Source: Reyranella sp.
GTDB lineage: Bacteria; Pseudomonadota; Alphaproteobacteria; Reyranellales; Reyranellaceae
Reading direction: 5' to 3'
Assembly: GCF_017305915.1 (NCBI RefSeq)
Contig: NZ_JAFKJN010000031.1
Coordinates: 1-64,000 of the forward strand
Length of the DNA stretch: 64,000 nucleotides
In this document: positions 47,310 through 54,756 of the stretch, in pieces
Position numbering within the stretch: position 1 is the stretch's first letter
Layout of the letters: every line of letters starts with the position of its first letter
The notes under the pieces: generated by a model
Told to the model about the DNA's origin: nothing
Database searches by the model: none
The model's input: only the letters and a program-made list of their open reading frames with translations
Made by a program: the position numbers and the translations under genes

Positions 47310-47996
47310 TTGAAATTTCATCCGACACTTAAGGCAAGACAAAAGGAGTCCGGCCGCCGTCCGTTCCTGCTGGCGGCCCTGGCGCTCGCCTGGAGCGCGA
47401 TTCCGGCCCGTGCGGAGCCCGATCTCGACCCGGGCGGCCTGACGTTCAAGGACTTTGCGGTGTCCGACAACGGCACCAGCTTCAACCAGGTCAACCCGAT
47501 GATCGGCAGCGGCGCGCAGCCGACGCAGTCCAAGGTGCTGCATATCGACAGTGCCGGCGGCTTCGCCCGGATCCGCTTCGCTTCGATCCGCACCGAGGTC
47601 GCCATGCCGCTGGGCTGGCAGGCCCAGGAGGACTGGGAGCGCGGGAGCGGCTTCAGCGCCGACAAGCGCTACCGGCTGATCGTCTGGCGGGTCGATTTCG
47701 CCTTCGAGGGCGTCAATGACGCCGAGCACTATGCCGCGACCAAGGTCGGCGCCATCCAGGCCCGCAAGCCCGGTACGCGGGCCCAGGCGCGCAAGCTCTC
47801 CGACGGCACGTTCCTGGTCGTCTACCAGAACGTTCCGGGCGAAGGAGAGCCGCGCGCCGTGTTCGATCTCGTGGTGCCGCAGCCGGGCCAGGCGAAGCAG
47901 GGCGTGCTCATGACACTGGGCGTCCCGGGGTCCGATGCCGAGCGCGGGCTGCGCCTCATGGCGCTCTTAAAGCAGAATCTTCGTATTGATTGGTAA
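47310..47996 (+). CDS. secreted protein of unknown function (TTG start)
   Basis: A 228-residue protein with a signal peptide (GRRPFLLAALALAWSAIPARAEP, residues 15-37). No family was recognised. The mature part has strand-rich segments (GGFARIRFASIRTEVAMPLGW, RYRLIVWRVDFAF). The start is TTG 47310, seven bases after a perfect AAGGAG. An ATG at 47306 is only three bases from that AAGGAG and opens an eight-residue frame ending at 47332. Convergence of an AT-rich block follows the stop. Confidence 0.7.
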   Translation: MKFHPTLKARQKESGRRPFLLAALALAWSAIPARAEPDLDPGGLTFKDFAVSDNGTSFNQVNPMIGSGAQPTQSKVLHIDSAGGFARIRFASIRTEVAMPLGWQAQEDWERGSGFSADKRYRLIVWRVDFAFEGVNDAEHYAATKVGAIQARKPGTRAQARKLSDGTFLVVYQNVPGEGEPRAVFDLVVPQPGQAKQGVLMTLGVPGSDAERGLRLMALLKQNLRIDW

Positions 47997-48060
47997 CGAT
48001 GCGTATTTCCTTATCTAATAAATATTTGTCATAATATATATTATACGATAATTGACACCC
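47993..48060 (+). promoter_or_regulatory. AT-rich promoter block before mazG
   Basis: Sixty-eight bases of mostly A and T (about one quarter G+C by eye) in a GC-rich genome, with a palindromic ATAATATATATTAT (48031-48044). A possible -35 TTGTCA (48026-48031) and -10 GATAAT (48047-48052) lie 15 bases apart, and the -10 ends eight bases before ATG 48061, so mazG mRNA may be leaderless. No ribosome site precedes that ATG. Confidence 0.5.
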
Positions 48061-48879
48061 ATGAAGCCCGCCGCCGACGCGCTCCCCGAAGACCCGCTCG
48101 CCCGCCTGCTGGCGGTGATGGCGTGGCTGCGCGACCGCCAGCACGGCTGCCCGTGGGACATCGACCAGACCTTCAGGACCATCGCGCCGTACACAATCGA
48201 GGAGGCCTACGAGGTCGCCGACGCCATCGAGCGCGACGACATGCCGGCGCTCAAGGAGGAGCTGGGCGACCTGTTGCTGCAGGTCGTCTACCACTCCCAG
48301 ATGGCGAGCGAGACCGGCGCCTTCCGGTTCGAGGATGTGGCGGCCGCCATTGCCGGCAAGATGGTCGACCGCCATCCGCACGTCTTCGGCGACCTCAAGA
48401 TCGCCGATGCCGACGCGCAGACCGTCTCCTGGGAAGCCCGCAAGGCGGCCGAGCGGGCCAAGAAGGGCGGCGAGCAGCCGTCCGGCGCCCTGGACGGAGT
48501 GGCGCGCGCCCTGCCCGCACTGATGCGCGCCGAAAAGATCCAGAAGCGCGCCGCCCGGGTCGGCTTCGACTGGAAGACCGTCGGTCCGGTCATCGACAAG
48601 ATCGAGGAGGAGCTCGGCGAGCTGCGCAGCGAGATCGAGGCCGGCAAGACCGATCCGGCCCGGGTCACTGACGAGCTGGGCGACGTGCTGTTCGCCGTGG
48701 CCAACCTCGCCCGGCACTGCAAGGTCGACCCCGAGGCAGCCCTGCGCTCGACCAACGACAAGTTCGAGAAGCGCTTCCGCTACGTCGAACGGCAGCTCGC
48801 AACACGAGGCCGGAAGCCTGCCGAGGCCACGCTCGAGGAGATGGAAGCCCTCTGGCAGGAAGCCAAGACCAAGGCCTAG
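48061..48879 (+). CDS. mazG: nucleoside triphosphate pyrophosphohydrolase MazG
   Basis: A 272-residue all-alpha NTP pyrophosphatase that hydrolyses NTPs to NMP plus PPi and limits mutagenic or alarmone-linked nucleotides. Two MazG repeats are visible: the first carries TIEEAYEVADAI and LKEELGDLLLQV, and the second EELGELRSEI and VTDELGDVLFAV. Both supply the EExxE metal sites. A TTG at 48052 is an alternative start. No ribosome site is seen, and the AT-rich block directly upstream is the only promoter-like sequence. Confidence 0.94.
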   Translation: MKPAADALPEDPLARLLAVMAWLRDRQHGCPWDIDQTFRTIAPYTIEEAYEVADAIERDDMPALKEELGDLLLQVVYHSQMASETGAFRFEDVAAAIAGKMVDRHPHVFGDLKIADADAQTVSWEARKAAERAKKGGEQPSGALDGVARALPALMRAEKIQKRAARVGFDWKTVGPVIDKIEEELGELRSEIEAGKTDPARVTDELGDVLFAVANLARHCKVDPEAALRSTNDKFEKRFRYVERQLATRGRKPAEATLEEMEALWQEAKTKA

Positions 48880-48884
48880 CAGGC

Positions 48885-49718
48885 CTAACGCTGCGGGCTG
48901 AGCAGCGGAACCTCGACCATCTCGAAGACCGCCCTCGCCTCGGCGACGGTCTCGGGCGACGCCGCCGAGATGATGCCGCCGTCGATCGGGCCTTCAGGCC
49001 GAAACGGCTCGCCGTTGAACCGAATCGCCGCACCGCCCGCCTCACGCATCATCAGCGCTCCGGCGGCATGATCCCACGGCTTGGTCCGGCGATAGAGATT
49101 GAAATCGTAGGTCCCGGTCAGGACCTCGATATATTCGCGGCCGGCACAGTTGAGCGAGTTGAGCGAGCCCAGCCTGCGGCGCTGGTTCGGCGCCAGCTGC
49201 CTGTCAAATTCCTTGCGCACCTTGAAACCGATCAGGCCCTTGGGCGGACGATCGATGACCTGGCGCCGGACCGGCGCGTCATCCAGGGTGACGCCCTGCC
49301 CTTTAAGCGCCATTGCCATCCGGTCGTTGGGCACGTCGAGGATCCAGCCGCCCACGGTCTCGCGGTCCTCGATCAGGCAAACGATCATCGCGAACACGTC
49401 GCGGCCTTTGGAGAAGTTCGAGGTGCCGTCGAGCGGATCGACCACCCAGCAGCGCTCGCCGGGCCGGCCGATCAGGTCGACCAGGCCGGGGTCCTTCTCG
49501 ACCGCCTCCTCGCCCACCACCGGCACGCCGGGCAGGATCTTCGCCAGCCCCACGGCGAGCCGCTGCTCGGAGGCGACATCGGCCACAGTGACCACGTCAC
49601 CTGGCCGTTTCTCGCGGACGTCGTCTTCGGCAAGATTGCGGAAACGCGGCAGCAACTCGGCCACCGCCGTCTCGCGCATCAGCTCGGCGACCCGCTGGGC
49701 ATCGCCGGTGCTCAGCAT
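48885..49718 (-). CDS. inositol monophosphatase-family phosphatase
   Basis: A 277-residue Mg-dependent phosphatase. The metal site GEEAVE (about 76-81) and WVVDPLDGTSNFSKG, with WDHAAGALMMREAGGA near the C terminus, define the IMPase fold. Substrate may be inositol phosphate, histidinol phosphate or PAP (CysQ); nothing here decides. ATG 49718 overlaps the groES stop (TGATG), so it is co-transcribed with groES, an unusual pair. It converges with mazG. Confidence 0.87.
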   Translation of the reverse strand: MLSTGDAQRVAELMRETAVAELLPRFRNLAEDDVREKRPGDVVTVADVASEQRLAVGLAKILPGVPVVGEEAVEKDPGLVDLIGRPGERCWVVDPLDGTSNFSKGRDVFAMIVCLIEDRETVGGWILDVPNDRMAMALKGQGVTLDDAPVRRQVIDRPPKGLIGFKVRKEFDRQLAPNQRRRLGSLNSLNCAGREYIEVLTGTYDFNLYRRTKPWDHAAGALMMREAGGAAIRFNGEPFRPEGPIDGGIISAASPETVAEARAVFEMVEVPLLSPQR

Positions 49719-50005
49719 CAGCCGAGGACGCCGAACAGATCCTCTTCCTTCAGGATCACGTGGTCCTTGCCGTCGAGCTTGACCTCGGTGCCCGACCATT
49801 TGCCGTAGATCACCTTGTCGCCGACCTTGACGTCCATCGGGATCAGGCGGCCGTCCTCGAGGCGCTTGCCGGCGCCGACCGCGACCACCTTGCCCTGCTG
49901 CGGCTTCTCCTGGGCGGTGTCGGGAATGATGATGCCGGCCTTGGTCTTGGTCTCGGCCGAGAGCGGCTCGAGCAGCAACCGGTCGTGCAAGGGCTTGAAT
50001 TTCAT
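49718..50005 (-). CDS. groES: co-chaperonin GroES (no groEL alongside)
   Basis: A 95-residue GroES with the flexible mobile loop (SAETKTKAGIIIPDTAQEK, about 17-35) that docks on GroEL, and the strand GKVVAVGAGKR. groEL, which normally follows within a few bases, is absent; an inositol-phosphatase-like gene overlaps it instead. So this is a solitary copy, perhaps an extra one serving a GroEL encoded elsewhere. AAGGA lies six bases before ATG 50005. A good promoter sits 30-59 bases upstream, and no CIRCE element is seen. Confidence 0.93.
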   Translation of the reverse strand: MKFKPLHDRLLLEPLSAETKTKAGIIIPDTAQEKPQQGKVVAVGAGKRLEDGRLIPMDVKVGDKVIYGKWSGTEVKLDGKDHVILKEEDLFGVLG

Positions 50006-50034
50006 GATGTTTCCTTCGTCTGGGACCGGCGCCG

Positions 50035-50064
50035 CTTATAGGAAGCGGCCCCGGCGGGTGTCAA
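50035..50064 (-). promoter_or_regulatory. sigma-70-type promoter of groES
   Basis: On the minus strand a perfect -35 TTGACA (50059-50064) and a TATAAG -10 (50035-50040) are 18 bases apart. The -35 lies over the hflX stop codon. This gives groES its own start apart from the hfq-hflX transcript. Confidence 0.6.
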
Positions 50065-51422
50065 CGCGCCAACCGGCGTTCGAATTGGGCGATCGCGGTG
50101 GGGTCCAGCGCGACCGTGAGGCGCGCGACGTCGCCGTCGTCATGGCGGCTGCGTACATCGCCGTTGCGATAGAGCCAGGCGATGGTGGCGCCGTCGCTCA
50201 GCGGCACCGTGACCTCGCGGGCGGTGCCGGCACCCAGCTTGTCCTCGATCGCCTGCAGGAGCTGGTCGATGCCCTCCCCGCTCAGCGCCGAGACCGGATA
50301 CTGACGGGCGCGCTCGGGCCCGACTGCGGTCCGGGCCTGCAGGATGGTGCGCTGCTCGATCGGCAGCTCATCGATCTTGTTCAGCGCCTCGATCATCGGC
50401 GTGCCCCCCTGCCCATCGATCTGCTCGTCGATGGCGCCGATCGCGGTCAGCACCTCCTCGACGTCGGCCTTCTGGCGCTCCGAATCGGGATGGGCGATGT
50501 CACGGACATGCACGATCAGGTCGGCCTCGACCACCTCTTCCAGGGTGGCGCGGAAGGCGGCGACCAGATGGGTCGGCAGGTCGGAAACGAATCCGACGGT
50601 GTCGGAGATCACGCAGTCGCGGCCGCCCGGCAGCTTGATCGACCGCATGGTCGGATCGAGCGTGGCGAACAGCAGGTTCTTGGCGAAGACGTCGGCGCCG
50701 CTCAGTCGATTGAACAGCGTCGACTTGCCGGCATTGGTGTAGCCGACAAGGGCGACGGTCGGCAGGCGTGCCTTCTTGCGGCCCGAGCGGTTGACCGCGC
50801 GGGTGCGACGCACGCCGTCGAGGTCGCGCTTGATCTTGACGATGCGGTCGCCGATCAGGCGGCGGTCGATCTCGATCTGGCTTTCGCCGGGGCCGCCCAG
50901 GAAGCCGAAGCCGCCGCGCTGGCGTTCCAGGTGGGTCCACGACCGCACCAGGCGGCCGCGCTGGTATTCGAGCGCCGCGAGCTCGACCTGCAGACGGCCT
51001 TCATGCGTGCGCGCGCGCGCGCCGAAGATCTCCAGGATCAGGCCGGTGCGATCGATTACCTTGGCGCTCCACGCCTTCTCGAGGTTGCGCTGCTGCACGG
51101 GCGTGAGCCTGTCGTCGACGACGACCAGCCCGATCTCCTGCTCTTCCACCGCCGCCTTGACGCGTTCGACCGCGCCCTTGCCGATCAGCGTGGCGGGCGT
51201 GATGCGGCGCATCGGCACCGACTGGGCGAGCCGGACGTCGAGATCGATGGCGCGGGAAAGCCCCACCGCCTCATCGAGCTTGGCGTCGCTGTCGCGCCGG
51301 TCGAGGGGCCGGTGGCCGGGCTCATACGGGCTCAGCACGGCGGCAACCGTGGCGGGCCGCACCGTTTCGTGCGGCGTGCGCTGGCGCTTGTCGTGTCCGT
51401 TGCGCTGGATGTCGTTTGTCAA
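50061..51422 (-). CDS. hflX: GTPase HflX (TTG start)
   Basis: A 453-residue ribosome-associated GTPase. The N-terminal HflX domain (IGKGAVERVKAAV, LTPVQQRNLE) is followed by G1 GYTNAGKST, G2/G3 TLDPTMRSI and DTVGFVSDLP, and NKID. It helps split stalled ribosomes. The only start near the conserved region is TTG 51422, one base past the hfq stop with GAAGG before it. hfq-hflX order is conserved in many bacteria. Confidence 0.94.
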   Translation of the reverse strand: MTNDIQRNGHDKRQRTPHETVRPATVAAVLSPYEPGHRPLDRRDSDAKLDEAVGLSRAIDLDVRLAQSVPMRRITPATLIGKGAVERVKAAVEEQEIGLVVVDDRLTPVQQRNLEKAWSAKVIDRTGLILEIFGARARTHEGRLQVELAALEYQRGRLVRSWTHLERQRGGFGFLGGPGESQIEIDRRLIGDRIVKIKRDLDGVRRTRAVNRSGRKKARLPTVALVGYTNAGKSTLFNRLSGADVFAKNLLFATLDPTMRSIKLPGGRDCVISDTVGFVSDLPTHLVAAFRATLEEVVEADLIVHVRDIAHPDSERQKADVEEVLTAIGAIDEQIDGQGGTPMIEALNKIDELPIEQRTILQARTAVGPERARQYPVSALSGEGIDQLLQAIEDKLGAGTAREVTVPLSDGATIAWLYRNGDVRSRHDDGDVARLTVALDPTAIAQFERRLAR

Positions 51423-51423
51423 A

Positions 51424-51666
51424 TCAGCCTTCGGCTTTGTCTCCGTCGAACAACTGCACGGGCGTGACCGGCATGATGGTCGAGATCGCATGCTTGTAGA
51501 CCAGCTGCGAATGACCGTCGCGGCGCAGAAGCACCGAGAAGTTGTCGAACCAGGTGACGATCCCCTGCAGTTTGACGCCGTTGACCAGGAAGATGGTGAC
51601 CGGCGTCTTGTTCTTGCGCAGATGGTTCAGGAAGACATCCTGAACGTTTTGTGCCTTTTCGCTCAT
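51424..51666 (-). CDS. hfq: RNA chaperone Hfq
   Basis: An 80-residue Sm-like protein that forms hexamers and pairs small RNAs with mRNAs. Sm1 (NVQDVFLNHLRKNKTPVTIFLVNGVKLQG) and Sm2 (VYKHAISTIMP) with the KHA/YKHAIST motif are complete; the acidic tail is short (DGDKAEG), as in many alphaproteobacteria. It is followed by hflX after one base. A promoter lies about 80 bases upstream. Confidence 0.97.
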   Translation of the reverse strand: MSEKAQNVQDVFLNHLRKNKTPVTIFLVNGVKLQGIVTWFDNFSVLLRRDGHSQLVYKHAISTIMPVTPVQLFDGDKAEG

Positions 51667-51747
51667 GTTCTTGGCCTCTTGCTGGGCATCCGACGGATTT
51701 ACCGGCGGTTGGAAGGCGTGGGCCTAACCCACTACCGAGTTGAGGGA

Positions 51748-51775
51748 AATATAGGGGCTGACGAGGTCAAAGCAA
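51748..51775 (-). promoter_or_regulatory. candidate hfq promoter
   Basis: On the minus strand TTGCTT (51770-51775) and TATATT (51748-51753) are 16 bases apart, with the -35 inside the last codons of the HAD gene. A GTGGG / CCCAC hairpin lies in the leader. Confidence 0.4.
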
Positions 51776-52420
51776 TGCCGCCAGTTCATGACAATCACGT
51801 GCATGGAGGCGCGGCGGAAAGTCCCTGAGCCGGTCCGACATGATCTCCACGCTGCCGAAATAAACAGGCAAAACGCCGGCCGCATGAGCACATTTCAGAT
51901 CGGCCGGGGTGTCGCCGACCATCCATACGCTGTGATCGGGGGCAATTCCCGTGCCGTCCAGGGCCAAATAGATCGGATCGGGCGCCGGCTTGTCGCGTTT
52001 GGCATCGCGGGCCCCGACCGCCCGGGCGATCCAGCGCTCCCAGCCGAGGTGCTTCAGCTCCGTGCGCAGATTGTCGCCCATCTTGTTGCTGACCACGCCG
52101 ACGTAGCAGCCGAGCGAGGCCGCCCGCTCCAACAGTCGATCTGCACCCGGCAGGGGCCGCAGTTTCTCCAGATGGATACGGTGGAAGGTCTCGTAGAAGA
52201 CCTCCTCCGCCCGCTTGGCCTCGGCGCCGAACAGCACCGGGAAATGGTCACGCAGCGAACCATGGGCGCGGTCGCGCACTTCCTGGTCTGTCCAGGGCAT
52301 CCGACCGAGCGCCATGAAGGTGCTGCGATAGCACTCGATGATCGTCGGCCAGGTGTTGACCAGCGTGTTGTCCCAGTCGAACAGGATGGCCCTGGGCCGT
52401 TCGACGTCGGCCGGTCTCAC
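51767..52420 (-). CDS. HAD-family phosphatase
   Basis: A 217-residue haloacid dehalogenase-like hydrolase. Motif I is LFDWDNTLVN (13-22), motif II VVSNK (109-113) and motif IV VGDTPADLKCA (168-178), and a helical C1 cap lies between, as in phosphoglycolate phosphatase. Start is GTG 52420, overlapping the dat stop (GTGA). It sits in a run from the ntr genes to hfq. Substrate unknown; phosphoglycolate is the usual guess. Confidence 0.85.
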   Translation of the reverse strand: MRPADVERPRAILFDWDNTLVNTWPTIIECYRSTFMALGRMPWTDQEVRDRAHGSLRDHFPVLFGAEAKRAEEVFYETFHRIHLEKLRPLPGADRLLERAASLGCYVGVVSNKMGDNLRTELKHLGWERWIARAVGARDAKRDKPAPDPIYLALDGTGIAPDHSVWMVGDTPADLKCAHAAGVLPVYFGSVEIMSDRLRDFPPRLHARDCHELAALL

Positions 52421-53280
52421 GTGACCGCCTCTCCCTCGGAGGCGAAGCGCACATATTCCTCGCGCAGCCGCCGCGCCGTCGGGCCGACCTTGCCGTCGCC
52501 GACCGCTTCGCCGTCGATCTTCACCACCGGCGTCACGAACGAGGTCGCGCTGGTGATGAAGGCCTCCTTGGCCTTCCGGGCCTCGGTCAGGGTGAACGGC
52601 CGCTCGACGAACCTGAGCTGCAGGTCGCCTGCGATCTTCTTCAGGGTGCCACGGGTGATGCCGGCCAGGATGCCGTTGTCGGTCTGGCGCGTGACCAGCT
52701 CGTTGTCGGGAGTGACGATCCAGGCGTTGGTCGAGGCGCCCTCGGTGATGCAGCCCTTGTCGTCGATCAGCCAGGCTTCGTAGGCACCGCTCTCGCGCGC
52801 CGCCTGCTTGGCCAGCACGTTCGGCAGCAGCGCGACCGTCTTGATGTCGCAGCGCTCCCAGCGGATGTCGGGCTGACTCTTCACTGCCACACCCGGGCCG
52901 GGATCGACGCCGAGATGCTTGGTGTTCTTGGTGGTCAGCACCAGCGCGGGCTTCACCGGCGTCGTCGGGAAAGCGTGATCGCGGCGGGCGACACCTCGCG
53001 TCACCTGCATGTAGATCAGGCCGTCGCGCAGGCGGTTGCGCCGCATCAGCTCGCGCATGACGAAGCCCAGCGCCTGCCGCGACACCGGCCAGCCGATACG
53101 CAGCTCGCGCAGCGAACGATCGAGCCGGTCGATGTGCGGGCCCTCGTCGATCAGCTTGCCGTCACGCACGCCCACGACCTCGTAGACGCCGTCGGCCAGC
53201 TGATATCCGCGATCCTCGATATGGACGCTCGCATCGCGATGATCGACGTAGCGGCCGTTGACGTACGCATAACGCGCCAT
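52417..53280 (-). CDS. dat: D-amino-acid transaminase
   Basis: A 287-residue fold-type IV PLP aminotransferase. The PLP lysine is Lys147 in RCDIKTVALLP, typical of D-alanine transaminase, together with GVYEVVGV and ITEGASTNAW. It makes D-Glu and D-Ala from each other for peptidoglycan. In many alphaproteobacteria the same gene sits downstream of ntrX. It lies 18 bases past ntrX and overlaps the HAD gene. Confidence 0.9.
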   Translation of the reverse strand: MARYAYVNGRYVDHRDASVHIEDRGYQLADGVYEVVGVRDGKLIDEGPHIDRLDRSLRELRIGWPVSRQALGFVMRELMRRNRLRDGLIYMQVTRGVARRDHAFPTTPVKPALVLTTKNTKHLGVDPGPGVAVKSQPDIRWERCDIKTVALLPNVLAKQAARESGAYEAWLIDDKGCITEGASTNAWIVTPDNELVTRQTDNGILAGITRGTLKKIAGDLQLRFVERPFTLTEARKAKEAFITSATSFVTPVVKIDGEAVGDGKVGPTARRLREEYVRFASEGEAVT

Positions 53281-53298
53281 GACGCCCCTCTTCTCCTC

Positions 53299-54720
53299 TC
53301 AGGCCGCCGTCTCGGCGCCGCCCTTCTCTTCGCTAGCCTTTTCCTCGCTGCCGTGCAGGCCGAGCGACTTCAGTTTGCGATGCAGCGCCGAGCGCTCCAT
53401 GCCAACGAAGGTCGCGGTGCGCGAGATGTTGCCGCCGAAGCGCGTCACCTGCGCCAGCAGGTATTCGCGCTCGAATACCTCGCGGGCATCGCGCAGCGGC
53501 AGCTGCATGATCTCGCCGCCGCGCTCCCAGCGCAGCACCGACGGTGCGTCCTCGCTGACGTCGTTGGGCAGCACGTCGGCCCGGATCGGCGCGCCGCCCG
53601 GCGGCGCCAGGATCAGCAGCCGCTCGATGACGTTGCGCAATTGCCGGACGTTGCCCGGCCAGTCGTGGCCCTGCAGCGCCGCCAAGGTGTCCTCGCCCAT
53701 CGACCGCGTCGGCAGGCCGGTGGCGTCGGCGACGCGGCGCAAGAGGTCGCTCGCCAGCTCGGGAATATCCTCGCGCCGCTCGCTGAGCGGCGACACGCGC
53801 AGCGACACCACGTTCAACCGATGGAACAGCTCCTCGCGGAAGCGGCCGGCGGCGATCTCGTCCTGCAGGTTGCGCGAGGTCGAGGCGAGCACGCGGACAT
53901 CGACCTCGACGCGGACCTTGCCGCCGTCGCGCAGGTAGGACTGCTCCTGCAGCACGCGGGCGAGCCGGCTCTGCAGGGCAAGCGGCAGGTCGGCGACCTC
54001 CTTGAGCAGCAGGGTACCGCCATGCGCCAGTTCGAAAGCGCCCGAGACGCGCAGCGAATCGCCGTCGATGGTGCTGTCGGTGCCAAACAGCTCGATCTCC
54101 AGGCGCTCGGCCGGCAGGGTCGAGCAATTGACCACCACGAACGGCCCCTCGGCGCGTTTGGAGCCCTGGTGGATCAGCCGCGCCACCGTCTCCTTGCCGG
54201 CACCCGAGGCGCCGGTGATCAGCACGCGGCTGCCGGTCGGCGCCACGCGCTCGATCTGGCTGCGCACACTCGCCGCCTCGCCCGACTTGCCGACGAAATC
54301 GACCTCGCCGCCGGCGCGGCGGCGCAGGGTCTCGTTCTCCCGGCGCAGGCGATCGGTCTCGATCGCGCGGTCGACGACCAGCAGCAGGCGGTCGGCCTTG
54401 AACGGCTTCTCGATGAAGTCGTAGGCGCCGCTCTTGATCGCCGACACGGCGGTGTCGATCGTGCCGTGGCCGCTGATCATCACCACCGGGATCGGCCGCT
54501 CCTCGCGGCGGATGACGTCGAGCAGCTGCAGCCCGTCGAGCTCGCTGCCCTGCAGCCAGACATCGAGGATCACCAGCGCCGGTCGACGCTGGCGCACGTG
54601 CTCGATCGCCTCGCTGCTGTTGTGCGCGCGGCGGGCGGTGTGCCCTTCATCTTCCAGGATGCCGGCGATCAGCGTGCAGATGTCGCGTTCGTCGTCGACG
54701 ATGAGAATGTCGTGGCCCAT
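53299..54720 (-). CDS. ntrX: response regulator NtrX with degenerate AAA domain
   Basis: A 473-residue regulator, partner of NtrY. The receiver domain has the phospho-acceptor Asp53 (ILDVWLQ). The central AAA domain keeps Walker A (GASGAGKE, 170-177) but lacks the GAFTGA loop for sigma-54 contact: after ELFGTDST the sequence is DGDSLRVSGAFELAH. The Walker B Asp is a Lys (LLLKEV, 237-242). The C-terminal Fis helix-turn-helix is intact. So it probably acts with sigma-70 or as a repressor. In the family, loss of GAFTGA has been noted for alphaproteobacterial NtrX. Confidence 0.93.
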   Translation of the reverse strand: MGHDILIVDDERDICTLIAGILEDEGHTARRAHNSSEAIEHVRQRRPALVILDVWLQGSELDGLQLLDVIRREERPIPVVMISGHGTIDTAVSAIKSGAYDFIEKPFKADRLLLVVDRAIETDRLRRENETLRRRAGGEVDFVGKSGEAASVRSQIERVAPTGSRVLITGASGAGKETVARLIHQGSKRAEGPFVVVNCSTLPAERLEIELFGTDSTIDGDSLRVSGAFELAHGGTLLLKEVADLPLALQSRLARVLQEQSYLRDGGKVRVEVDVRVLASTSRNLQDEIAAGRFREELFHRLNVVSLRVSPLSERREDIPELASDLLRRVADATGLPTRSMGEDTLAALQGHDWPGNVRQLRNVIERLLILAPPGGAPIRADVLPNDVSEDAPSVLRWERGGEIMQLPLRDAREVFEREYLLAQVTRFGGNISRTATFVGMERSALHRKLKSLGLHGSEEKASEEKGGAETAA

Positions 54721-54756
54721 GCCTGTTCTTCTAAGCCGCCCGCCGGGGGTCGCGGG

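Noticed and set aside
50006..50060. CIRCE element expected before groES
   Set aside because: No TTAGCACTC-N9-GAGTGCTAA inverted repeat or close variant is found; only a sigma-70-type promoter is seen.
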